Shown here one piece after another: positions 1 through 8,224 of a stretch of DNA of 13,186 nt. The notes beneath the pieces were generated by a model, which worked only from the letters and a program-made list of their open reading frames with translations, did not search any database and was not told the origin of the DNA. The translations under genes were made by a program, and so were the position numbers. Source of the DNA: Saccoglossus kowalevskii (Eukaryota > Hemichordata > Enteropneusta > Harrimaniidae); NCBI RefSeq assembly GCF_000003605.2, contig NW_003158724.1, forward strand, positions 1,184,436-1,197,621, given 5' to 3'. Every line of letters begins with the position of its first letter. The first letter of the stretch is position 1.

Positions 1-912
1 GCCTGTCTATTACGCCACAATTCTCTATCTAGTGTGAATGAGTTTTATTAATTAAGCTAGGGTGCCTGTCTATTACGCCACAATTCTCTATCTAGTGTGG
101 ATGAGTTTTATTAATTAAGCTAGGGTGCCTGTCTATTACGCCACAATTCTCTATCTAGTGTGAATGAGTTTTATTAATTAAGCTAGGGTGCCTGTCTATT
201 ACGCCACAATTCTGTATCTAGTGTGGATGAGTTTTATTAATTCAGCTAGGGTGCCTGTCTATTACGCCACAATTCTCTATCTAGTGTGAATGAGTTTTAT
301 TAATTAAGCTAGGGTGCCTGTCTATTACGCCACAATTCTCTATCTAGTGTTAATGAGTTTTATTAATTAAGCTAGGGTGCCTGTCCATTACATCACAATC
401 CTCTATCTAGTGTGGATGAATTTTATTAATTCAGCTAGGGTGCCTGTCCATTACACTACAATTCTCTATCTCGTGTGTATGAGTTTTATTAATTAAGCTA
501 GGGTGCCTGTCTATTACGCCACAATTCTCTATCTAGTGTGAATGAGTTTTATTAATTCAGCTAGGGTGCCTGTCTATTACGCCACAATCCTCTATCTAGT
601 GTGAATGTTTTATTAATTAAGCTAGGGTGCCTGTCTATTGTACAGCAATTCTCTATCTAGTATGAAGGAATTTTATTGATTAAACTATGGTGCCTGTCTA
701 TTTCACCACAGTCTTATATCTCGTGTGGAGGAATTTTGTTAATTCACCTAGAGTGATTTGCTATTACACCACAACCGTCTTATTTAGAGCGATTGAGTTG
801 GGTTAATACAGCATAGGGTGTCTGTCTATTACATCATAGTCTTCTATCTAACGCGAATGAGTTTGGTTCGTTCACTTAAGGTGCCTGTGTATTACATCAC
901 TACCCTTTCTCC
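1..912. repeat. 63-bp tandem repeat array (minisatellite/satellite edge), about 15 copies
   Basis: Units begin with GCCTGTCTATTACGCC and end with TTAATTAAGCTAGGGT. Unit starts are at 1, 64, 127, 190, 253, 316, 379, 442, 505, 568, 629, 692, 755, 820 and 883. The spacing is 63 bp, except one 61-bp unit (568, a 2-bp deletion) and one 65-bp unit (755). Units 1, 3 and 5 are identical. Divergence rises from unit 11 onward and the match fades near 912. All six frames of the unit contain stops, so it does not encode a repeat protein although 63 is a multiple of three. The array continues past the left edge. There are no unique spacers between units, so it is not CRISPR-like. I infer a satellite border: the interior is homogenised by unequal exchange while the edge drifts. 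Confidence 0.97.
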
Positions 913-992
913 GATGTTTCTGACATTATTGAGCTTGCCAATTTTGAAGGCACGGCAACTCGGAATTCTTCTGCATATGCATTTTGAATAGA

Positions 993-1000
993 TGACGTCA
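993..1000. promoter_or_regulatory. Perfect palindromic CRE (TGACGTCA)
   Basis: This is an exact 8-bp cAMP-response element, the CREB/ATF-type bZIP site, just beyond the tandem array. A related TGACGTGACA word follows at 1080-1089. At this composition about 0.15 perfect copies are expected by chance in the whole window, and two are present (the other is at 9691). It lies about 270 bp upstream of a possible exon ending at 1368. Function is inferred from the motif only. Confidence 0.35.
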
Positions 1001-1024
1001 ATGGCTGGCGGGAGAAGAAATCAG

Positions 1025-1207
1025 TCAGTCGCCTCTATTAACGAGCCAGTCTGGGTGAATACATCGCTGTGAGTTTTGCGTGACGTGACACCTGTCCACG
1101 GTGTTCAAAATTGCGCTATTACTTTGAATTTTAAACAAAAAGCGAAGTCGAATGTGCCCCCTGTAGAACAGATACCTCCATTGAGCATTAGGTAGACGGA
1201 ATGGCAT
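1025..1207 (-). CDS. Unrecognised 60-residue open frame; possible relic
   Basis: An ATG-started frame of 60 codons on the minus strand. It starts MPFRLPNAQWRYLF and ends CIHPDWLVNRGD before a TGA. It lies in a locally CpG-richer stretch between the tandem array and the possible exon at 1265-1368. The composition is basic and aromatic. I see no signal peptide, membrane segment or known domain. The length is well within chance for this window. The C-terminal part looks more protein-like than most frames here, so a fragment of an old mobile element is possible, but I cannot name a family. Most likely it is not a gene. Confidence 0.12.
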   Translation of the reverse strand: MPFRLPNAQWRYLFYRGHIRLRFLFKIQSNSAILNTVDRCHVTQNSQRCIHPDWLVNRGD

Positions 1208-1264
1208 CTCGGACGATTCACCGTTATTATAGTTCCTATGTGATTATTTTCGATCTGCAGATAG

Positions 1265-1368
1265 TTTGCGCACACACCGCCGTTCTATGCTTCTGTATCA
1301 GTTTCATTCCGTGACAAGGCTTATGTCGATGGTAACTTGAATCTAAGGACAAGTACAGTATTTGACAG
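1265..1368 (+). other. Possible internal or 3' part of an exon ending in a perfect splice donor
   Basis: The sequence CAG|GTAAGTG at 1366-1372 is a full-consensus U2-type donor, expected about 0.1 times by chance on both strands of the window. One reading frame is open for 34 codons from 1265 up to this donor. It includes ASVSVSFRDKAY and VDGNLNLRTSTVFD. The upstream limit is a TAG at 1262-1264. The candidate acceptors are CTGCAG at 1255-1260, which would leave that TAG in frame, and ATAG at 1261-1264. It could be a coding exon, a non-coding first exon downstream of the CRE at 993, or chance. No homologous domain is recognised. Confidence 0.18.
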
Positions 1369-1379
1369 GTAAGTGTTAA

Positions 1380-2480
1380 TTATTTCAGTTCGCAATACTA
1401 ACAGTTTCATTTATTTTTTTAAATAGTTACTAAGTACAAAATACGCCACTACACGTGTGTTGTCTGAGAGACACCATAGTTATGCCTATATCTGAACAGA
1501 AAATTCTGAAAATCTTATTATAAAATATTCATACTACTTTAAAGTAAAGTTGGATAATACTGCCTTATCTAGAAATACGCACGTAATGAAACCTAATCGC
1601 CTAATATAACATTTGTTGAAAAAGTGTGATTGAATTTTTTTAATATACACAATCCAATGTATTCACATACATTTTTTGCTACTGGCAATCACCTGAGAAT
1701 ATATCTTCATTTTCGTGACATCACTATACTAAATGGGGATGAAAACAACAATAAAGTCAGCATAGTGATTAGACTCGTATGAGCTGTTTAAATGAGTTTA
1801 TGTACCATGACTAGAACATATATGGGGCGGCTCATGTCTAGATTCTTTAAACTTTTATCAACGACGACAAAAAGACGCAGATGGATACCCATGAATAGTT
1901 CTATTTGATTCTAGCATTACTTGCATACCTGCGAACCATTAATGCTCTGTTCTGTAACCATATACGTGCACGTGAGTCCATTTTTTATTTGTAGACCAAT
2001 TTGGAGGTCCTGTGTCTGTTATCGACAGAAACACTTAATTAACAATTCATTCAGTGGGACCATGGGACCCCGATATTTGTATAATTTTCATTAAGTTAAG
2101 TTAAAAATTATACTTTCAATGCCTTGTGCGCACTGCCGAGGCTAGATCTACGTGAGCATTTTTAAATATAACACTCTGCCATCAGAGTGCCTCACACGTT
2201 TTGAGAATGTACACTATGGTTTCTGAGAGCCTTATTGAATTACTAGTTTGAGATTATGTAATGGAATAATAATTTTCCCATCGACCCGTAATTAAAAATA
2301 AAACGTATCCATTCACCCCCTAAACTAGAGTAATTTAAAATAACCCGATAGCATCACGAGAAAATCACGAATTTCGCCGTGTCTCCAGGGCAAAGTCTGA
2401 ATAAAATATGTTGTTTTACTTTACAGTGAGTTTGGATTATTTTATTTCTAAAAGAGGTATTATCGTTTAACTAAATTGAA
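1380..2480. other. Non-coding AT-rich stretch
   Basis: No supportable gene; stops are frequent in all frames. Small items are a hairpin at 2172-2189 (CACTCTG, 4-nt loop, CAGAGTG) and a bulged hairpin at 2012-2034 (GTGTCTGT paired with ACAG-AA-ACAC). There is also an acceptor-like TTTTACTTTACAG ending at 2426, with only a very short open run behind it. These are at the level expected by chance. Confidence 0.7.
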
Positions 2481-2504
2481 ATGTATGTGTGTATGTATGT
2501 ATTT
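2481..2504. repeat. Short imperfect (TGTA)n microsatellite
   Basis: The stretch ATGTATGTGTGTATGTATGT and its next bases form about five to six tetranucleotide units with one TGTG interruption. It is an ordinary slippage repeat in AT-rich flanks. Confidence 0.85.
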
Positions 2505-3707
2505 GAGAAGAGTCTGAGATCACCATGCATTGCCTAAACACCTGCTAACGAAATATGCACTTAGCTAAACCTTTTGTGTTTTGTTGGACGCTAATGGCAG
2601 TGAGAATTGATCTGAACCATTGAATAAACTTTTTGTCAAATGATCCATTACTAAAGTGGCCATAAAATGTATGTGTTTAGTACTCCCGAAACACTACCTC
2701 AGATAATATATTCAGTTAAAAAACCATTTCCCTCATTGTAACAACATATTGCTAAAGGAACGATTCCAATCAATATTAAGAAGTGTGTTGCATATGTATA
2801 CTGTCTATGTGTGTCCAATTTGGTATCAGACATTTGATATCACTTTGCTTGATAATCCTAGAATCTATGGCGACGCAAGCTACCGCGTGTACCATATTGT
2901 CTATTCGGTGTTATTTATCTACCACGTGTAATCGATCTCTGTGGAGTATGCATAATTATACATTTCTTTATTATATAGATATATAGATAGAGTTATTTTA
3001 TAGATCATATGCGCAAAACGGTCCGTATTACTGGCATTATGAAAATCTTCTTATAATATTGGTAATTGATATATGAATGTACTGCATAGGTAAATGTTTC
3101 CATTACCCATTTTTGAATTCAAATCGTTAATTTACTTTTTGCCATATCGCCGCTATTTTGGCAATTACTATTTTACAGTAGTTATTCAACATATGAAACA
3201 GAGAAATTGATTTCCACAGGTAACATGCAAGTCCTCTGTCAGGAATCAATGTGTCTAATGCAGAATTGACACTGTCTTTGGTTTTACAATTGTTACGAAA
3301 AATATACACGTTGAAGATTTGATATTGCTGAAGTGATAAGTCAGAGTGAAGAATTCAAAATAAATTTAAAAATTGAATTTTAGTTAGCTTATTCTTTGAG
3401 ATAAATGTATATTATCTTGTCAAGTTAGATGACACTCACTGTAGTCTTACGTATTTTGTACATGATCCTTGGTAATCTAACAATATGCAATATACACTAC
3501 TATAGAGCAGCATAACACGACAGATAAGCAACACGCATTAAGTATGCTACTTAAGAAATAAATTCACGCAGTACATTTTTACAGATCGTCACTACTATTT
3601 GACTGAATTACATTTAACACAATAAGTACTTGGTACTAAAGTGATAATATACATTAATTTTTTTGCGTGTTGCGTGTCCAAATCCTCACAATTCCATATA
3701 AATACAG
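2505..3707. other. Non-coding AT-rich stretch
   Basis: No supportable gene. It holds a low-complexity TATAGA-rich patch near 2968-2990 and a doubled TTGCGTG word near 3664-3677. Two overlapping short frames around 2749-2986 (60 and 67 codons) and one at 3127-3309 on the minus strand have no recognisable features and are of chance length. Confidence 0.7.
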
Positions 3708-3983
3708 TTACCGAAATGGTGACCAATATTCAATTTGAATGAACCAAAGAGAAAATGATTGACCGAGGCGTAGCATTGACCAAATACTGTATAGTATAGT
3801 TCTGTGACCAGGCGCTTCATCTCCGTCCCAGACTTTATTAACGGCAATTCTTAGCTTGTTATTATCCTCCTCGCTCATATATTCAAAAAAGTCAGAATCT
3901 GGACTACACAGCACCGAATGGAAATGCACTTGCTCCAGAAGATACAGAGAGATAATCCCGGACTTATAAAATGCAGTTTCCAT
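3708..3983 (-). CDS. Unrecognised 91-residue open frame, the longest complete one in the window
   Basis: An ATG-started frame of 91 codons on the minus strand. The N-terminal third is aromatic and hydrophobic (FYKSGIISLYLLEQVHFH). A short acidic section follows (SDFFEYMSEEDNN), then KLRIAVNKVWDGDEAPGHRT and an aromatic tail (SLWFIQIEYWSPFR). The stop TAA is embedded in CGGTAACT, which also resembles a weak splice donor. No strong acceptor precedes the ATG. I see no known domain, signal peptide or clear membrane helix. About 100 codons is the chance maximum here, so length gives no support. The residue mix is more protein-like than the other frames, which is the only reason to list it. Confidence 0.15.
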   Translation of the reverse strand: METAFYKSGIISLYLLEQVHFHSVLCSPDSDFFEYMSEEDNNKLRIAVNKVWDGDEAPGHRTILYSIWSMLRLGQSFSLWFIQIEYWSPFR

Positions 3984-6144
3984 ATCTTTGGATTATATTA
4001 ATACAGTGACATACGTCATCATATTCCACAAGACCCTCTTTTTAACAATCGTAGGCTACAACTCGAAACAGACGTGTATGTGTGTTATTGTACGACTTCT
4101 CGGTAACGATAAGGTCGATTTTAATCAAAACGAAAGGCCACTGTTGCACATTGTCATGTATCGCGATTAGATTCATTTATTTTTTAATGAAGTTGTTCAG
4201 AATCCTAAGTGAATGTAACATTTTCTTCATAGGTTTGTATAATCTAAATAGCACATTGTCAATTGCGTAGCTGAACAGCAATATCGTAAAATGCTCTGAA
4301 TAATTTGAGTCAAACTTGGTTTGCGTATAATTTGACGAGTTACATTGGCGAGTTTGATTTTATTTTTGTCCATGATTTTTTTTGTGATTTTAAAATGCGA
4401 CATTGGAATGTGACAATTATCCTTTTACGGGGCAAATATAGGATGACTGGAATAGCAATGCTCTTTCAGAAATTTTAAATTTGTATCTACTGATTATTAC
4501 ATGAATTTCCGATGTCTACACTACCCTTGATGCACTTTAAAATATGTTGCATATCAACAAAAACATAATATTTAACTTAGACTGTTTTTTGATATAGGCA
4601 GTTAAGACTCTATTCTGTGTATGTATGAATATACACTGTGAAATGCCCACAATTGGGACCATGAACTACAGGCACTGAGGATCGTTAACATGTAAAGAGT
4701 GGTGTGTATGAGATTATCAAGGACTCAGATCCTCTAACATCTAAACATCGTATTGAAAGCGAGTCTTTAACCCGGTGTGTTTTCAACTGTATTCTGCTCC
4801 GTTCTGTTCATTCCTCTCTGCTCTATGAACACTCCCGAAAAGGTGATGCAGTACTATTTCTTCGTCGTCTTTGCCACGTTTTTTGCTAAAGTTACCGCAT
4901 ATTTATTACCTCACTGTCCGTTAAACTTAAATCTTTACACAAAAATAAATAAATAAGATAGATTTAAATGTGTAAACTACAATATATAGATAGTTGAACA
5001 ATTGAAGTCAATGAGATTGTGAACTAAGATGTAAAACAAGTCAATCATTTCACATTGAACCCAACATTGTCACTCTTCTGTACCTAATCTCCTTTTTTAT
5101 AAAGATGTACAAATGCTGCATAACGTTATTTCAGCTTATTCATAAATATATTTTCTGTCTAGCAGTCCAAAGTTCATCCTATGTATAACAACTTCCTAAG
5201 GGTCGAGTCCCCCCAGTCATTCATCTTATCTTCAGTAAAACTATTAGTCTATAACTATTGATGACAGAGATCACTGTTTCAGATTCAGTATTAATGATAA
5301 CAGCTTTTCTTATCGTAATCGTCAAACAGTTAAATTTTAATAACAGTTATGTTCTCCACAATTATAGCTTTCACATTAACAATGCTGTTTCATTTGAGAA
5401 TACAAGTATGTTCGAGAGGTTCGTCATACAATTACTTCTTCAACTTGCAATTACGTTCCAGTTATCTTGCGGTATTCTACCAATCGTTGCGATGAGAAAA
5501 TTATGGTCTGTATGCACAGAATAAGAGACATTGGATGGGTTATACAGTGTCACGTCTCCTTAGACTAGATGAAATTTTCACAACCCTGATGGCCTCGAGC
5601 CAAGCATATGCACAGTATGTACTAGTTTTATCCACTGCTAAGTAGTTAAACGACTACCGCCCTTTAAATGGTTTAAAAAGACGTTGGAGGACACACTACA
5701 AATGAATATGGCGGGTGACAAAGATGGGAGATATCGTGTTTGAGATACCTTCTTTGCTAGTTAGAGGATTACTACATATTTTTGAAAGAAATTATAATAA
5801 CTAAGATGCCATGACCAATAATAACCCTCATATTTGTTGCTGACTACTTTTAACCTCTATTGAATCAATTCAGTAAAACTGTATGGAAGCTTACACACTC
5901 GAGAACAAATACAAATTAACAATTGGACACCCAAACACAGGTTATCTAAATTGAACTTTATAAACGTCAACGATTCAATTACTTGATAATACGTGAAGTG
6001 AAATCACGCACTGAAAACAAAATTGTCGCACCAACCACGTACGTCAGAAAAAAGGAATAACACAGTTCCTTACTTAAAGCGGTAATAGCTGTGTCTCAAA
6101 CTTGTTTTTGTTGATTTAAACCTTTCGTGATTTTTATTTTTGTC
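3984..6144. other. Long non-coding AT-rich stretch
   Basis: No supportable gene in about 2.2 kb. A TTG-started plus-strand frame of 88 codons at 5258-5524 carries two hydrophobic runs (VLMITAFLIVIV and FVIQLLLQLAITF). It has no other support, and T-rich DNA gives hydrophobic residues by default. A weak box-B-like word, GGTCGAGTCC, is at 5201-5210. GCGACATT occurs at 4397-4404, one of four same-strand copies in the window. Confidence 0.65.
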
Positions 6145-6146
6145 TT

Positions 6147-6180
6147 TATATAACCCACTGAATGTTCAGTGGTGAGCACT
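6147..6180 (+). promoter_or_regulatory. Possible core promoter: TATATAA with a correctly spaced CA start, and a hairpin between
   Basis: TATATAA lies at 6147-6153. A CA dinucleotide at 6177-6178, in GAGCACT, would put the start 31 bp downstream, the usual metazoan TATA-to-initiator distance. Between them is a perfect inverted repeat, CCACTGAA-TG-TTCAGTGG, at 6155-6172. The CpG-dense patch at 6221-6422 begins about 43 bp after the putative start. TATA-like words are common in AT-rich DNA, so the call rests on the combination. No downstream reading frame is recognisable, so any transcript might be non-coding. Confidence 0.2.
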
Positions 6181-6220
6181 GTGTGTAACAATGCAAAGTT
6201 ATTCAGGACTGACCCTAAAT

Positions 6221-6422
6221 TCGCGGGTTTCGAAAAGTTATCGCTATTCTGCGCATGCATAACTTAGGGGAGATAAAAACGGTATCGAACGTTGAAAAAT
6301 GTTTTTAAATTCAAATTATAATAATATGTAGCGTTTTTAGCGTGTGTTGTTATCGTCGTTTGGGACTCAATTCCTGCGCGTGCGCAGGTGACGACCCTCC
6401 CGTTTTTAGTAAACACGCCACG
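6221..6422. promoter_or_regulatory. CpG-dense patch with NRF1-like palindrome
   Basis: I counted 19 CpG in 202 bp, with 47 G and 38 C (about 42% GC), giving an observed/expected ratio near 2.1. It contains TGCGCATGC at 6250-6258 and the inverted repeat CCTGCGC-GT-GCGCAGG at 6373-6388, which fits the NRF1 consensus YGCGCAYGCGCR. CpG-dense DNA with NRF1 sites is typical of constitutive animal promoters. A minus-strand frame (6350-6613, 87 codons, TTG start) overlaps it without recognisable features. Confidence 0.35.
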
Positions 6423-6717
6423 ACATTTGTACTGTAAGCTATTAGTTCAAAAAAACGTAAATTTAATACAGAATAACACACTGTATAGTTTAGTGCCAGT
6501 TTGAATAGTTTGAAGCTATAACTGTGGAGTTTACTCCAGGCGTTACTTATAGCCGGTGTGTTTTGCTGCATGCTATCGCGGGGATATGTTAGATATTTGA
6601 AAGGGTGGGGCAAACTTTAATTTTGCTGTTCTTGTCACAATGTTGTATATTTTATAGATGTATATACATGTTGTTTCTGTTTTAACTTTCGAGGATTTGC
6701 GGTAAATTTACCCACCA

Positions 6718-6742
6718 ATAACATAACATAATATAACATATA
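6718..6742. repeat. Imperfect 5-bp repeat (ACATA)n
   Basis: The stretch AATAACATAACATAATATAA and the bases after it form about five imperfect pentanucleotide units. It is low-complexity sequence. Confidence 0.7.
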
Positions 6743-6828
6743 TCAGTTTAACACCACAATTATAATGTGTGTCAAGACATAACGTCACTTAGGCTCCCGC
6801 GTATATGTAATCGAAACTGGTTTAATTC

Positions 6829-6838
6829 AAAATGGCGG
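6829..6838 (+). promoter_or_regulatory. YY1-like site AAAATGGCGG
   Basis: It matches the YY1 consensus AANATGGCGGC at all but the last base. It lies in the same 1.2-kb zone as four NRF1-like words and an ETS/CRE composite. Binding is inferred from the motif only. Confidence 0.25.
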
Positions 6839-7085
6839 AGTTACACATTTAGAGTGAGTAATCAGCTGGGCCAGATCTTCCAATATTGATAGTAGAATTG
6901 ACTTCATTTTTGGGACTTTCAACACTTGTGATGATGTTGTTTACTATGTGATTTTACAAACTGAGGCAAACCACTGAAATAGTAGAAATTTTTAAAATGT
7001 TTACACAGTCGTATATTGAGACTATAACATTCTGAGAGAAATTTTGTTTTTACATGAGACAATGTTGTGGCAAGGATTTTTCGAT

Positions 7086-7099
7086 CGGAAGTGATGTCA
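7086..7099 (+). promoter_or_regulatory. ETS/CRE composite CGGAAGTGATGTCA
   Basis: An ETS-type core, CGGAAGTG (7086-7093), overlaps by two bases a CRE/AP-1-like TGATGTCA (7092-7099). Adjacent ETS and bZIP sites occur in animal promoters. It falls between the NRF1-like palindromes at 6373 and 7173. The evidence is motif-level only. Confidence 0.25.
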
Positions 7100-7172
7100 T
7101 ATTGCAGGAGCACTGTCGTTAGAGTTGAGCATGTGTGCATTATGCTGTTATAATATAATAATTTAGTGAATC

Positions 7173-7184
7173 ATGCGCACGCAT
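7173..7184. promoter_or_regulatory. NRF1-like palindrome ATGCGCACGCAT
   Basis: Arms ATGCG and CGCAT flank a 2-bp CA centre, close to the NRF1 consensus. A further related word, TGCACATGCGCAG, is at 7387-7399. With 6250 and 6375-6387 these make four NRF1-like positions within 1.15 kb. Confidence 0.25.
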
Positions 7185-7399
7185 AAATACACAAATAATT
7201 GCAGCGCAATAAACACAAACATTGGCCACAATGTGTAGTAGTTAGACGCCATTTAACTAAGATCGTGCACGAAACACAATTTTGACAATTGCCTTGCCTG
7301 TAAGTAAGTCAAACAGGCTCTTAGGAAATATCCAAACATGGTTGCTATCCATATCTAAAGATTCATTGTTGTGTGAACCCTCCATATGCACATGCGCAG

Positions 7400-8150
7400 T
7401 TCTGACGACAGTCCTGCTTCAGGGGTGCTTCCATAATATATCAAAATGAAAACGGAAACGAAGGGATTTGAATCTATTACAATGACTCCCATACGTGTCG
7501 TTATGGTAGTAATAGTAATGCTGGATTCATAAGATACGACGAAAACACTATCACTGTATCTGTTGCGATGCTATCAGGCTCTATTTAGTAGCCAAACCCT
7601 TTGTTTACAGGGAACTATATATCCTGTCCGACGTTGCAACGTGACGTAGACATTATTCGATAAAAGGGTTATCAATTTCCTAAACGTAAATTATAGCTTA
7701 GCGTTGTAAGTAACACCGACGGTGTTATGAAAGAAACACTGTTTTTCAAAAACAAATTACTGATTTTATGATATACATTCAGAAATAATCTAGAAATACA
7801 TTAATGTAATATTATTATTCATATATTATTCCCTGAATGATGTAAATTTCATGTCATTTTTCATGTCATTTTTCATGTCAGTTTTTCCCAATGCATCTTA
7901 TATCAATGTTTTATTTCACATATTTTTCTAATGAGCTATAACAAACACAATCGAAATAGAATTCAATTTAAAGTACACGAACATCAGCTGATCATTTAGG
8001 CTCTATCCGTGACTACCCTGGCAATAAATCAAACACAAAATCCGCTGCATAGCGCTTCGGTGCATCCTGGAAAATGCACAGCTGTTGTATGTCAAGGGCG
8101 TTGATTATTGTGTAGTGTGAAGCTATGTAGATTAGGAAAGTGCGTTCTGA
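7400..8150. other. Non-coding stretch with two perfect inverted repeats
   Basis: No supportable gene. It holds the 12-bp palindrome ACGTTGCAACGT at 7631-7642, followed directly by GACGT, and the inverted repeat TAACACCG-A-CGGTGTTA at 7711-7727. A small stem GCGC-TTCG-GTGC near 8051-8062 has a stable UUCG-type loop if transcribed. About two inverted repeats with 8-bp arms and short spacers are expected in a window this size, so none is significant alone. Confidence 0.6.
7847..7880. repeat. 12-bp tandem repeat, three copies
   Basis: The unit TTTCATGTCATT occurs at 7847-7858 and 7859-7870, and as TTTCATGTCA at 7871-7880 before the sequence changes to GTTTTTCCC. It is a short recent duplication in AT-rich DNA, with no reading frame of note. 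Confidence 0.9.
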
Positions 8151-8152
8151 AA

Positions 8153-8220
8153 TGTGTCAGTGGTAATGAGCAACTTTCTTGGTTTACCTTGCTGCAGCGT
8201 ATTGTGGGTCGAATACCCCG
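8153..8220 (+). ncRNA. Degenerate tRNA-like segment; possible SINE relic
   Basis: TGTGTCAGTGGTAATGAGCA at 8153-8172 resembles a tRNA D-arm with box A (GTAGCTCAGTGGTAGAGCA type; 9 of 11 box-A positions fit TAGCTCAGTGG). The stretch GTGGGTCGAATACCCCG at 8204-8220 resembles a T-arm with box B. AAC-TTTCTTG-GTT between them gives a 3-bp anticodon-like stem with a 7-nt loop. The box spacing (53 bp start to start) is longer than in a standard tRNA. The acceptor stem is absent, the D stem is broken and one T is missing from the T loop, so a working tRNA is excluded. A decayed tRNA-derived SINE head is the best reading, and chance resemblance is the alternative. Confidence 0.25.
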
Positions 8221-8224
8221 GATA

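Noticed and set aside
1-912. CRISPR array or repeat-protein gene
   Set aside because: Units are contiguous with no unique spacers, and every frame of the 63-bp unit on both strands contains stops.
5156-5215. Second tRNA-like element (TAGCAGTCC, then GGTCGAGTCC)
   Set aside because: The box A match is poor, the T stem does not pair, and no anticodon arm can be drawn.
5258-5524. 88-codon frame that could be a small membrane protein
   Set aside because: It has a TTG start, chance length, and hydrophobicity expected from T-rich DNA, with no splice or promoter support.
6350-6613. 87-codon minus-strand frame over the CpG-dense patch
   Set aside because: It has a TTG start and chance length, and the C-terminus is simply a translation of the NRF1-like palindrome region.
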